DNA of 64,000 nt from Lysinibacillus pakistanensis. GTDB lineage: Bacteria; Bacillota; Bacilli; Bacillales_A; Planococcaceae. Below, piece after piece: positions 8,083-18,500 of this stretch. Under the pieces are notes generated by a model. The model saw only the letters and a program-made list of their open reading frames with translations. It searched no databases and was not told the origin of the DNA. Where the stretch lies: the NCBI RefSeq assembly GCF_030123245.1, contig NZ_CP126101.1, positions 1,610,501 to 1,674,500 of the forward strand, written 5' to 3'. The position numbers and the translations under genes were made by a program. How positions within the stretch are numbered: the first letter of the stretch is position 1; each line of letters begins with the position of its first letter.

Positions 8083-8523
8083 CTAATTAATTTTTTCATT
8101 ATTTAATTTATAGAAGTTGTAAACATGTTCAAATTGACTACAAACTATATCATAGGTTTCTGCTAATTCTCCTGATACAGTTATTAATTCCTCATCTAAA
8201 AATAAATGGGCAATCATAAGTAACATTTCTTTATTAGATTCATTCAAATCAATGTGTAAATATTCATCCAATAATATATCCATTTCATTTAAATACTCTG
8301 CAGTAACCCTAAAATTACCTTTTTCATCAATAATAATTTCGTTGTTTTCATCTTTAATGGCATATTGATTTTTTAACTCATTTTCTTCAGGCTGAATAAT
8401 ATTATTGTAATGTTCTTGTAATATGCGGTTAAATCTTGAACGTAATCTCGATGTTTTACCTTCAAGTTCTAAATCAAAAAGTATCTTGTATGTATTTGAT
8501 ACATGTTTATTTTTAATTTGCAT
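8083..8523 (-). CDS. DUF1617-like phage protein
   Basis: This 146-aa acidic, mostly helical protein has the length, composition and layout I associate with DUF1617 proteins, which lie next to tail-spike and BppU genes in Firmicute siphophages. The pattern includes an N-terminal basic LExxGKTSRLRSRFNRIL segment and an acidic C-terminal helix ending in CSQFEHVYNF. The ribosome binding site AAGGAGAATCAGTAA precedes the ATG. Its role is not known; a chaperone or tail-tip assembly role is a guess from position. Confidence 0.65.
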   Translation of the reverse strand: MQIKNKHVSNTYKILFDLELEGKTSRLRSRFNRILQEHYNNIIQPEENELKNQYAIKDENNEIIIDEKGNFRVTAEYLNEMDILLDEYLHIDLNESNKEMLLMIAHLFLDEELITVSGELAETYDIVCSQFEHVYNFYKLNNEKIN

Positions 8524-8556
8524 TTACTGATTCTCCTTAAAACTAAATTTAAAAAA

Positions 8557-8580
8557 GGACTACTCACTTAAGGCTAGTCC
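8557..8580 (-). terminator. Terminator after the tail-spike transcript
   Basis: GGACTA (8557-8562) pairs with TAGTCC (8575-8580). On the minus strand the stem is followed at once by six T (8551-8556). It overlaps the stop codon of a frameshifted small gene and would weaken transcription into the DUF1617 and fibre genes. Confidence 0.6.
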
Positions 8581-8730
8581 ACAGCATAATTTGTATTTAA
8601 TTTTTGGAATTTCTATATAACCTTCATTATTTTTATTAGCAATGTTATATACAAATAAATAACGAATACCATCTTCGATTAATTTTCCGTTAGTTTTTTA
8701 TATTTATTACGTTAAGTAAAAAATATTTAC
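8560..8730 (-). pseudogene. Frameshifted small gene between tail spike and DUF1617
   Basis: On the minus strand GAGGAG (8730-8735) is followed by a frame reading KYFLLNVINIK. One base over, it continues as TNGKLIEDGIRYLFVYN... and ends in ...CCGLALSE at a stop at 8560-8562. Dropping one A from the A6 run at the junction joins the two halves into a protein of about 55 aa. The start codon also appears lost: the codon where Met is expected reads AGT. The second half has clear protein character (IEIPKIKYKLCCG). Function unknown. Confidence 0.5.
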
Positions 8731-8763
8731 TCCTCAATTTAACAGATGGAAATTTAATCAATC

Positions 8764-11751
8764 TTATTCTTTTTCCAATTTAAGATAACCAATTTCACCA
8801 TTCGAACCACGTACATACAGCCGACCTCCACCTGTACCACCTTGTGACCCATTCCATACTAGGCGCATATCATTGTAATTACTAACCACTGCTGATTCAT
8901 TTCCAATCCATAATGAACCCTCAGGTATCTTAACACCTGACATGGCTGAAATGGTAATCATATCTCTAAAGTATGAAATTTGACTAGCTCCTGCAACACC
9001 ACCAAATTTAATTCCTTTTGCATTTGGGTCATTAAATCTAGTACCTAAGTTCAACCAGTTTCCAATTGTAGCCTCTTCTGATATATTGATATCTGCTGAA
9101 GTAATTTTAGTTCCACTAATTGTAGTACCATTAATAGTTGACCCACTTATTGTGCCACCTGTAATTGTAGTACCTGTAATAGATCCTCCGTTAATTGTGT
9201 TACCAGTAATAGTATTTCCTGAAATAGTACCTCCAGTAATTGTACCACCATTAATAGCAGTTCCATTTACAGTACCACCATTAATTGTCGTTCCATAAAT
9301 ATTTGAAGCTGTGATAGTTCCACTAAAAGTTGCATTCCCATAAATATCAATTTCAAAGGTTTTTGTACCATTCGTATTGTATCCACGAATACCATAGTCA
9401 TCCATTTTTACCCCACGATTTGGAGAAGTAGAAGTCTGAATAAGAAAGTTTTCCTGAGATGTCATTCTGCCTGAATTAGCGTTTAGCTCAAAAGTTATAC
9501 CACCAGAAGCGTTATAACCTGTAATTCCTGAAGAAGTAATCACTACACCTCGATAAGAGGAAGGGGAGGACTTTATAGTTAAATCACCGATAATTTCAAC
9601 TTGACCTGTTGTTGCATCGACATTAAAGGTACGTACACCGTTGTTATTAAAAGCTCTAAAGCCGCTTCCATCTAATTGAGTGCCTCGATAGGCATTGGAG
9701 GATGATCGAATATCAATTGCACCATCATATACTCGTAACCCATATTTATATTGGGAAGGGGAGTCTGGATGAGGGTATCTGCCGAGATGCACTTTAATTT
9801 TTCCATTTGTATCATAAACTGATTGAAGTCCGTTATAAATCGTGACTATGCCTAATTCATCTTCGATATGTAGTTTATTCCCCAACAGTAGTCGTCCTGC
9901 TAGAACCTCTGCGTGTACACCACGCTTAGAAATCGCCACAGCTATAGAGTTGCCACCGTCAGGAGTTATGGCCATTAAGGCGTTATTAATTACAAGGTAG
10001 GTTTTGTCATCTTGTAAATCCTTGGAGTATAGTCCTCGTTCATTGATTGTAGTAGAATTTGCATAACCTCCGAGGAGGATATTTTTAGCTGTATCAAATT
10101 CACTATTAAGAATTTGTGTGACACCATCCATTGCATCTTTGCCTTGATTCCATTTGTACTTATCCATATTGACTGTGGTAGATGTATTGGAGATGTCATA
10201 AATGACTTTCTTTAATTTCCCATTCTCATCCACAACATCTTTGCCATTAGCAATTGTTAAATTGACAGAGTCATTATTAAAATCAAATAGCATTTCTATA
10301 ATTTTTAATGTTAGCCTGACACGAAGTTCATCATTTTGAACTCGGATAATGTCACCAATTGCAATTTGTTTCATTGACATGGTTTCATGAAGATTGCTTA
10401 AATAACCTTCTAATCCGACATTGACATGAATAGGTGGTTCGTTTAGCGTTTTAAATATTTCTTTAGCCTCTTCCAATAAATCCTTTTCATCCGTAATAGA
10501 ATCGTTGTGGTGTTCTTTGACAATGATGTATTTATTTAATTCTGTGATTTCTTCAGGGGAAAAGTTATGTTCCATTTTTAATTGAAGGCCTAAATCCGAC
10601 ATCTGCTGCTCAATATTCATTAATTGTATGTTCAAAGTTGCGATCTGCGAATTTTTATTATTAATTTCATTTTGTTTAGCATTGATGCGGGAAATGACAT
10701 TTGACCAATCAGCTCTACCAGGTGCTTGATCTTGATAGGTATAGTTGATAACATCCCGTTCATTTAAATAGGTTTTTAATTGAGTTTCTAAATTAGATAA
10801 TTCTTGTTCTTCTTGCTGAATGTCATCTTGTTTTGTTTTCTTCTGTGCTACTAATGAATCGAATTGACCCTGGAATGATAGTAATTTTCTTTTGTATTTT
10901 GTCAGGGCTATACATAATTGATTGGACATATAATCCGATTGTTTAATTACGTTGTAGTTAGTGTCACATTCAAAAGGATACATAAAGTAACTAAAATCTT
11001 CTAAGTAGTTTGAACCAGTAGGGGAGAGCGTTCGAAATTCTAAGCCGTCCTGACCATAAGCTTTTAAGCGTGTAACCATATCTTCGGCCTTAGTTGCTAC
11101 TGAAAGGGAATCAAGTAATATACCCTCTTTTAACCTAACACCGCGATTCATTCCTATATGATTAGGCTGATGAAGATTAACCTTACGATTCGTTGTATCC
11201 CAGACAATTAATGCATTAAACCTTTCCGCAATATCAAATAAGCATTGTAAAACAGTAGCAGAACTTACATCAAATGAGCGATATTTCAAATTAAATGCAG
11301 CATCCACATAGTCTAACTTCCATTCCGTTTCTGCTAAGAAAAAATTTACATATTCAGATAGAGTTTTAGAGGTTTCTTCATAGTCACGAATGTTTTTGTC
11401 TGCTAATTCAATACCACAACTATAGGCTGTATAAGAAATTGAATTTCCATCGTTGCCTACTTGCTTATTTTTATCTAAAAAAAGGAAGTATTCTACTTGA
11501 TTGTTGTAGGTCATTTTTAAATAATAGCGATCTTTGATTAGATCAATTAAAGGATTGTCTATTAAAATATGCTGTCGTTCAATTTTTGTAGGAATTGTAA
11601 AACTGATTTCGTTAATAGCTCCTAGTCGAATAGTCAAACTTAATCCATATATTTCTTTTAAGGGTGAGATAACAGTACGGTCAGGTTTACAAAGTTTTAA
11701 TAGTGGATACGTATGATCACTTACCGTATTTGTATAGCTTATAGCTCCCAT
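8764..11751 (-). CDS. Tail spike / tail-associated protein (Tal) with beta-helix stalk
   Basis: This 995-aa protein follows Dit, the usual place of Tal in siphophages. Residues 1-390 resemble the N-terminal region of phage minor structural (prophage tail) proteins that form the tail-tip hub: an early SLTIRLGAINEISFTIP strand pair and later VLQCLFDIAERFNALIVWD. Residues 300-420 include a coiled coil. About 650-800 holds repeated blocks ending in RGxxxxxxGIxGYN. Residues about 814-900 are hexapeptide-like (INGGTI, ITGGTIS) repeats predicted to form a left-handed or triple beta-helix. No peptidase domain is seen. The ribosome binding site is AAGGAGGTG. Confidence 0.82.
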   Translation of the reverse strand: MGAISYTNTVSDHTYPLLKLCKPDRTVISPLKEIYGLSLTIRLGAINEISFTIPTKIERQHILIDNPLIDLIKDRYYLKMTYNNQVEYFLFLDKNKQVGNDGNSISYTAYSCGIELADKNIRDYEETSKTLSEYVNFFLAETEWKLDYVDAAFNLKYRSFDVSSATVLQCLFDIAERFNALIVWDTTNRKVNLHQPNHIGMNRGVRLKEGILLDSLSVATKAEDMVTRLKAYGQDGLEFRTLSPTGSNYLEDFSYFMYPFECDTNYNVIKQSDYMSNQLCIALTKYKRKLLSFQGQFDSLVAQKKTKQDDIQQEEQELSNLETQLKTYLNERDVINYTYQDQAPGRADWSNVISRINAKQNEINNKNSQIATLNIQLMNIEQQMSDLGLQLKMEHNFSPEEITELNKYIIVKEHHNDSITDEKDLLEEAKEIFKTLNEPPIHVNVGLEGYLSNLHETMSMKQIAIGDIIRVQNDELRVRLTLKIIEMLFDFNNDSVNLTIANGKDVVDENGKLKKVIYDISNTSTTVNMDKYKWNQGKDAMDGVTQILNSEFDTAKNILLGGYANSTTINERGLYSKDLQDDKTYLVINNALMAITPDGGNSIAVAISKRGVHAEVLAGRLLLGNKLHIEDELGIVTIYNGLQSVYDTNGKIKVHLGRYPHPDSPSQYKYGLRVYDGAIDIRSSSNAYRGTQLDGSGFRAFNNNGVRTFNVDATTGQVEIIGDLTIKSSPSSYRGVVITSSGITGYNASGGITFELNANSGRMTSQENFLIQTSTSPNRGVKMDDYGIRGYNTNGTKTFEIDIYGNATFSGTITASNIYGTTINGGTVNGTAINGGTITGGTISGNTITGNTINGGSITGTTITGGTISGSTINGTTISGTKITSADINISEEATIGNWLNLGTRFNDPNAKGIKFGGVAGASQISYFRDMITISAMSGVKIPEGSLWIGNESAVVSNYNDMRLVWNGSQGGTGGGRLYVRGSNGEIGYLKLEKE

Positions 11752-12548
11752 GTTAATTCACCTCCTTCCTGTAGGTATTTGTATTCAACACTAAATTCAA
11801 TTTTATAATTCCCTTGGAACTGTATCTCATAATTAGAATTACATTCTCTCGCTTCCTCCCCCTGAAAATCTAACCAATAGTCATTATGAAAATCATATAA
11901 ATAACGAGAATTATATTCTTGAGAGGACACAATCATTTCATTTTCACAGTCAACTGTAACGATTTCATTAGCTAAAACGTTTGTAATGATAAATTCCTTA
12001 TTGTCTGTGATGTTTCGAATAATAATCGGAATCTTATCTCCAATTTGTGTTATTTTTAAAAAAGGTCGAATGGTTGCATCGCCTTCATTGAAAAAATTCC
12101 AAGTTTCTTCACCAGCCACATGAAAATCATATGTTTTCTTAGGGGAGTAGCGGTAGGCATCTTTACATCTAAAGGTTAATTCAATAAAACCTTCCCTCAA
12201 TCCGTTATGAATAAGCTTGGGTTCGCCTGTCAACATTGCATAATAGATTTTCTCAGGTTCATTATTAAACCAAAGGGGGCAATAGAAATCCGTCCATAAC
12301 CATCTTGCAATAGCTCGAATATTATTTCTATCTCTCCAGTCTTTAATCCAAATAGCCATAGAAAAAGAGAGTGGCTCAATCTCCACTCCCTTAAAGTAAC
12401 GCTTTTTTCCTTTAAAAACAGACGTTTCAATTATATTCCTTGAAGGAAGGAATGTCTCTTCGTAAAGTCCACTGCTTGGATTAATCATCATTACTCCCAT
12501 ATCCTCAGAGGATATCCCATTGAAAGTAAAGCTAGTGTTTTCGAGCAT
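11739..12548 (-). CDS. Distal tail protein (Dit)
   Basis: This 269-aa protein matches the Sipho_tail/Dit family (SPP1 gp19.1-like). The N-terminal domain begins FTFNGISSEDMGVMM and continues ETSVFKGKKRYFKGVEIEPLSFSM, followed by a WLW...PLWF segment and FRCKDAYRYSP. A C-terminal galectin-like beta domain (about 140-269) follows. Dit forms the ring joining the tail tube to the baseplate hub. Its start shares a base with the tape-measure stop (TAATG) and its end overlaps the next gene by 13 bases, so the three genes are one coupled unit. Confidence 0.88.
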   Translation of the reverse strand: MLENTSFTFNGISSEDMGVMMINPSSGLYEETFLPSRNIIETSVFKGKKRYFKGVEIEPLSFSMAIWIKDWRDRNNIRAIARWLWTDFYCPLWFNNEPEKIYYAMLTGEPKLIHNGLREGFIELTFRCKDAYRYSPKKTYDFHVAGEETWNFFNEGDATIRPFLKITQIGDKIPIIIRNITDNKEFIITNVLANEIVTVDCENEMIVSSQEYNSRYLYDFHNDYWLDFQGEEARECNSNYEIQFQGNYKIEFSVEYKYLQEGGELTWEL

Positions 12549-15500
12549 TATTTCACTCCTTTCTTAACTCTTAAATCATTCCAAATATCTTTTGCAAAAT
12601 TATTAGCCGTTGTTTTATTGGCGATCATTTCACCAATATCAAAATTGAATTCATATGTATCACCCCCCATACTAGCTACATTACTAATTAAGCTTGTAGG
12701 ATTACTAATGGTATGTATCATTGGTGTGAAGAAGTTTGCGGCTCGTTCCATTATATTTGCCATATCTAATAGGCGTTTTGTATCAATAGGGGAGTTGATT
12801 AATTCATTAGGATGAACAATTACTTCTTTGCCTCCTTTACCATCAATACCATTCCCACTCCATTTTGTCATCCCGCCATGTAAAGCAGAGGCTTTATTTC
12901 CTAATAGTAATTTTGCCCAATTTTTTAATTCATTTTGCATTTCTGTACTATCAAAAATAGTATAATTTTTCATAACAAAGTTACTTAAACGTACTAAATC
13001 TTCATTACTTAATTTACTTATCTCAGCATTGTAACTAGAATTTGTTTCAATAGAAGAGCCTTCTCTACGTCCTGCTTTTGCTATCGTATGAGCTTTTTCA
13101 CGAATATTAGCAGCTCTGACAGGAGTTGCATTGCTAGCTAATACATCTGTCATATATTTCCCCATAATTACTTTAAAGTCAGCATCAGATAAATGTCTAA
13201 TTTGTGAAGTTGAATTTGTATTTTGAGGAAGTTCATCTGGTGAATAATTCATCCCAGCTAAATAGTATTGTTTTGCTAAATCTTTAATCTTTTCTTGATA
13301 TTCGGGTGTCATAACAACAGTAGCATTGCTTTCTAAAAATTTACTGAATGCTGTTAAATCGGACTTAGATAAGCTATTAATTATACTATCAAAGGAATCT
13401 GTAGCTTTAATTTCAGAACCATTTTCACGACCTTGTGAGGCTAGTATATGAGCTTTTTCACGAATATTAGCAGCTCTTATAGGATTATCAACTTGCAGTG
13501 CTAATTTATCAGTTAGATATTTCCCTAGTAAAACCTGCATATCTCCAAGAGTGAGTTTACTATTTTGACTAGAATTTTGATACGAAGAATCGTTGTCAGC
13601 AGAAGAACCATAAATACCTGTAGGAATAGAAGAATTCTGTACGAGCGTCATGAGGTTCATAGCTTCTTTTAGTGTATCAATAATGTTTTGGCGGATAGTT
13701 AGACCAACTGCTTTCATAGTTCCATCTAAAGTGTTTCCTAATTCAGGCATCGTCGTCTCTAGCCAGTCTATGAAACCACCGAATTCCAAACGGAGATTTT
13801 CGAAGTTACCACTAACAATATCTTCTCGTATTTGTGCAAACTTTCGTTCATCGTTTAATAAATCATTGTAATGTTGTTCCCAATAACTCTTTAGGTCATC
13901 TATACGTTTCAATTCTTGATTATGATAGTCATCCTCAGCTTTAGATTTACCATCAATCTCTTTGTCTTTCATTTCAAGAAGATCATTTAGACTTTGCTTC
14001 TGTAGTTCTATATCTCGATCATGACGTTTTTCTTGAATGTCCTCTTCAATGTTGAAGAGTTGCTCTTCAAGTTTTTTACGTTTAGACTTTGCCTCATGAC
14101 TATCATCAAGAGAGAGGAGCGCAATTTGACGTTGAATATCATTTTTCTCTTTCTCTAATTTGTCAATATCCATGGAGTAATCCCGTTCAGCTTCTTGTCG
14201 ATCAATTAATCGAAGTCGTTCTTCTATAGCTTCTCGAAATTTATTTCTCTCATCGTCGATATTTTTCATGATATTTTCATGTCGCTTATTTTCTGCTTCA
14301 GTTTCTAATTCATATTGGCGAATAACGGCATCTTTTTGTTCCTGAATGTAATCTTTATAGACCTTGATGAGTGTTTCTGCCAAGTCTTTTTTTTGTTTAA
14401 TAATTTTAGATTCTATTTGTGTTTCTGTTTTAAGTATTTCCGATTTCTTATTTTTTAGTTCTAAATTATAATTTTGAAGATCTTCTTTTAAAGCTTTAAT
14501 ATCATCAGGATTCAACTCTACACTTCTTAATTGATTTTGAGTAATTATTATTTGGTTATTAATGTCTTCTCTTAATCCATTCAATAAAGAAACCTGGGAG
14601 TTTAGCTCCTTTAGTACATCACCAGAGCGCTCTAATTCTTTAACTTTTGCTTCGTTTTCAGTCATTGAATCGCTCACAGTTTCATACATGGACTGAATGA
14701 TTTTGCTTTGTTGCAGTTTGAACTCTTTTTCCTTAATTTTTTCATCGAATCTTGTTTGAAGATTAATGATAATCTCATAATTCCTATGACGTAATTCAAC
14801 TGATAAATCTTGAATTTGAACAGTTAATGCAGCATATTTGTCTTTTAATTGCTCTAAAATTTCTCCTGAATATTTACTAGATTTTATTTGAGCTTCTAAA
14901 TACTTTAATTCATTTTTATTAATAGCCTGCTTCTTCTCCATATGAGAAGTAATCGATTGAAGAGTTTGAATGTAAGCATTGGAATTAGAATCTAGTTCTT
15001 TCAGCTTGGAGCTTTCAAGTTCGATTTTGGAGTCCTCGGTTTTGCGCTGAGCTTCGTATACATCTAAATAAGCCAGAGACATCTCACCTAATGCTGAATT
15101 AACAGAATGCATTTCAGTTTTGAGTTCTAGCATTCGATTTGAATATTCTTCTACAGTTTGACTATTTAAACCTTTTGTAGTAGTTATCTTTTCTAAAAAT
15201 TCTAGCTCCTGCTGATTGACTGCTTGTTTTTGCTCCAAATACTTTGTTTGCAAATCCAATGTTTTAGTGTATCTGTCAGATGATTTATCTACTAATTTTA
15301 TCTTTTCTTCTTCATGAGATAGATTAGCATCGATAACAGAACGTTTACGATCAAATTTGTCTAAACTTGTATCAAGATCTCTTTTTTCTAAATCTGTAAT
15401 GGTTAATTTCTGTTGAAGAATATTATTTGATAGGGAATTTAATTCAGAAGTAGCTTGATCAATAGCCTGCTGTGATGTGTCAATAGCAGTATAATTTGTA

Positions 15501-18500
15501 GACCTTACAGTGCTTGATTTTGCATTATTTAAGTAATCCATAGGGTTGATGGCTTTGTCATTTTTTCTAACCTCATAATGCAAATGAGAACCGTCACCAC
15601 CACCTTTTGTAAAAAAACCAGAATTCCCAATAGTTCCAATTTGTGTGCCAGCTGTAACATTGTCTCCAATTTTAACGAGCGTTTTTTCCATATGTGCAAA
15701 TAGATGTTTTATACCCGAGTCATCCTTAATCATAACAATATTGCCATATGTAGAATCCTCTTTGTTATTGCCTGCGTAACCACTCTTTATTACTGTCCCA
15801 CTAACAGGAGCATCTAATCGTTGTCCTTTAGTGCCATCAATATCTACACCTAAATGAAAATCCTTCTTTCCATTTAAAATACGGTTGCCAAAATTGCTGG
15901 TAATTTTACCACTCCAACCATTTAGTTTAGTAGAAGAAGTAGTAGTGGATGTATTACCTGAAACAGTGCCTGTCTTATTGATTTTTCCGGAAGAAATTTG
16001 AGATTTAAGAGATTTTTCTTGGTTTTCAAGTAAATTTAATTTATCCCTTTCAAGCTTAAGCTGAGCCTGCAGTGAATTTCGATATTCATCAGAATGCTTT
16101 GGGAAAGTAGATTGAATTTTTACTTGCTTTTCAATTTCGGAATTGAGGTTTTCTAAAGATTTTTTAAATGTGTCTGTTATATAGATCGAATCTTTCGTAG
16201 CTGTATTAGAAGATTTTGAGGCTTTTTTTGAAGACTCTATGGAAGTAGTAAAGCCATCAATCTCCGCAATATTAGAATCGAAATCCATAGTTAAACCATT
16301 TAATTCTTTTTTATAGTTTCTAATATTATTTTCTACCACTAATTGTTGTGCCACTAGACCTATTCCAAGTAGTCCATTCATTTGACCAATTATTTTTGAT
16401 GTAATTTCATTAGCTTTAACATAATATTCTAACATCATAATTTGTCTTTTGATATTTTGAATTTTTAATTTAGTAACTTGGGTAGAGGATAGCAACATTT
16501 CTTGATCAGCAGTTAATTTTCCATCACGAGCTAATTTATATCCATTTAACAGTGTTTCATTTGCCTTGTTCTCAGCTTCAATTGCTTTTATCTTTTCCTC
16601 ATTTAGCTTAATAGCTTTACCGTCATTATCAAGTAAAGTGGGATAATTTGAATTTAAGCTGTTTATTACTCCGTTCCTAGTGTGCATTACGTTTACAAGA
16701 CGCTGCTCTTCAGCTGTTAAATTCCCTTTTCGACTAAGGTTTCGAATCTCTTCTTCTGAATAATCCTTCAATTGATTAGTTAACATCTGATATTGGAATA
16801 ATAAATCCGAAGTGTCATTTACTTTTTTCTGAGATACACCTGCTAGTTGTTCATAAATTGTTGTAAATTTTTCTGCTTCTTTGTTGTAACCAAACATTTT
16901 TTCTTTTGCTTCAGCTAATGTTAAATTATTGGTTTTCATTTCCACAGACAGTTTCTTTTGAGTTGCAATCGTGTCGTCGTAATGTAAATTAAGTGATTTC
17001 ATGATACTACTTACGACTTCTTCACTAAAGCCTAGTCCAGTTAATTCAGCTCTAACATTAGACAGCTTATCTTTAGCACTGCTAGCCATGGAGTCAAATG
17101 TTTCAGTAGTTGCATTCTCCATATTTTGAAAAGAACCTATAACATCATTTATTAATGTAGAGGCGTTCTCGTTTGAAAATAAGGCTGTTAAAGAATTTTG
17201 TAATGTATCTAAATCCTTTACATCTGTAACATCAATTAACTGTGCTGCAAAACCCTCAGCGGTGTTCTTTAAACTATCTGTTAATTTATCATTTTCATTA
17301 ATAATATAAGCAAGATTGGAAATATAGTCAGATTTTTGAGCTGAAATTTTTTGATTTAGTTTAGCTTCATTATCAGCTATTTCCTCCATAAAGTGATTAA
17401 CATCGTTGCTTAGTTGCTGATAGTAGTTAACTAAGTCATTATCGCCGCTTTTTTCAGCAATGGATTGTAGCTTTTTTATTTCGTTTAATTTTTTTTCAAA
17501 ATCTGCTGCCGTTTTAAGTAATGGTTTACCATTATCATCCGAAAATTTTTCATTATTTAGGATGTTAGAAGCCATATTGGAGTCTAAGATTATAGCTGCA
17601 TTTTGGGCTATAGTTTTTTGCTTGTCTTTAAGATCAGAAATAGCTCCTTTACGTGTATCAATATTTTCATCACGTTTTTCTTTTGCTTCTTGTTCAGCCA
17701 TTTGTGCTTCTAAAGCCTGTTGCTCTTTCAAAAGTTCGATTTTTACTTTTAGAGCTTCAGAAGAACCAATTATTTTATTACCATATTCATCTTCATGGGC
17801 AACAATATTAGGTAAGAGTTCACCAAGTTGATTAGAAATATCCTGATATTCGGCAAGGACAGTAGGATCAGCATTTCCTAACGCCATAGATTTCTCTAAT
17901 TGTGCATATTTATTTACTATGCCATCGATTTCTTTTGCGTTTGATGTATAGGCGTTCAATATTTCATGTTCTTCAGTCTTTAATTCCTCAAGCTTTTGTT
18001 TTGCTTTTTCTTTATGTTTCGAAAATTCACCTATTGCAAACTCACTAAAACCTAAGACAATTCCAGCTATATTAAATCCTCTAATTGCCTTTTTGGGTAA
18101 TTCTATACCTGCAATATCCTCTGCAAATGTTTTAAAGGTGGATGCTTGACCCATCCAACTCGTTATAGTAGATATTGAAAAAGTAGCACTTTGAGCTGCA
18201 GCGGCTGTATTTTTTCCAAAGGCCTCGATACCTTGGTTAATCTTTTCTAGTTGTTGTGGGATGTCTGATAATCCTGCTATGTTTAAGCCTTCACCAAGCT
18301 GAATATTGGATAGCTGGGTGTTTAAATCTGTTATCTGGGAAGTTAGTTGCTCGAAATCGGCTGTATCTGCATAGGCCTTATTTAATTCATAAATCGTATA
18401 TAAATTGGATTCTAAAGATTGTAGATTTGCAAGTGTTTCTTGAATGCCTCCGAATTGAATATGATTAAAGCTGATAGTTTCTACTTCAGTTTTTAGTTTA

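Noticed and set aside
2816..8730. Frameshifts explained simply by poor sequence quality
   Set aside because: Homopolymer errors would also be expected in the 3-6.4 kb tail genes around them, and these are all open. Raw reads are still needed to exclude it for each site.
9086..9298. Open frame opposite the tail-spike repeats, rich in V, I and P
   Set aside because: It is the reverse reading of the INGGTI repeats, with no ribosome binding site.
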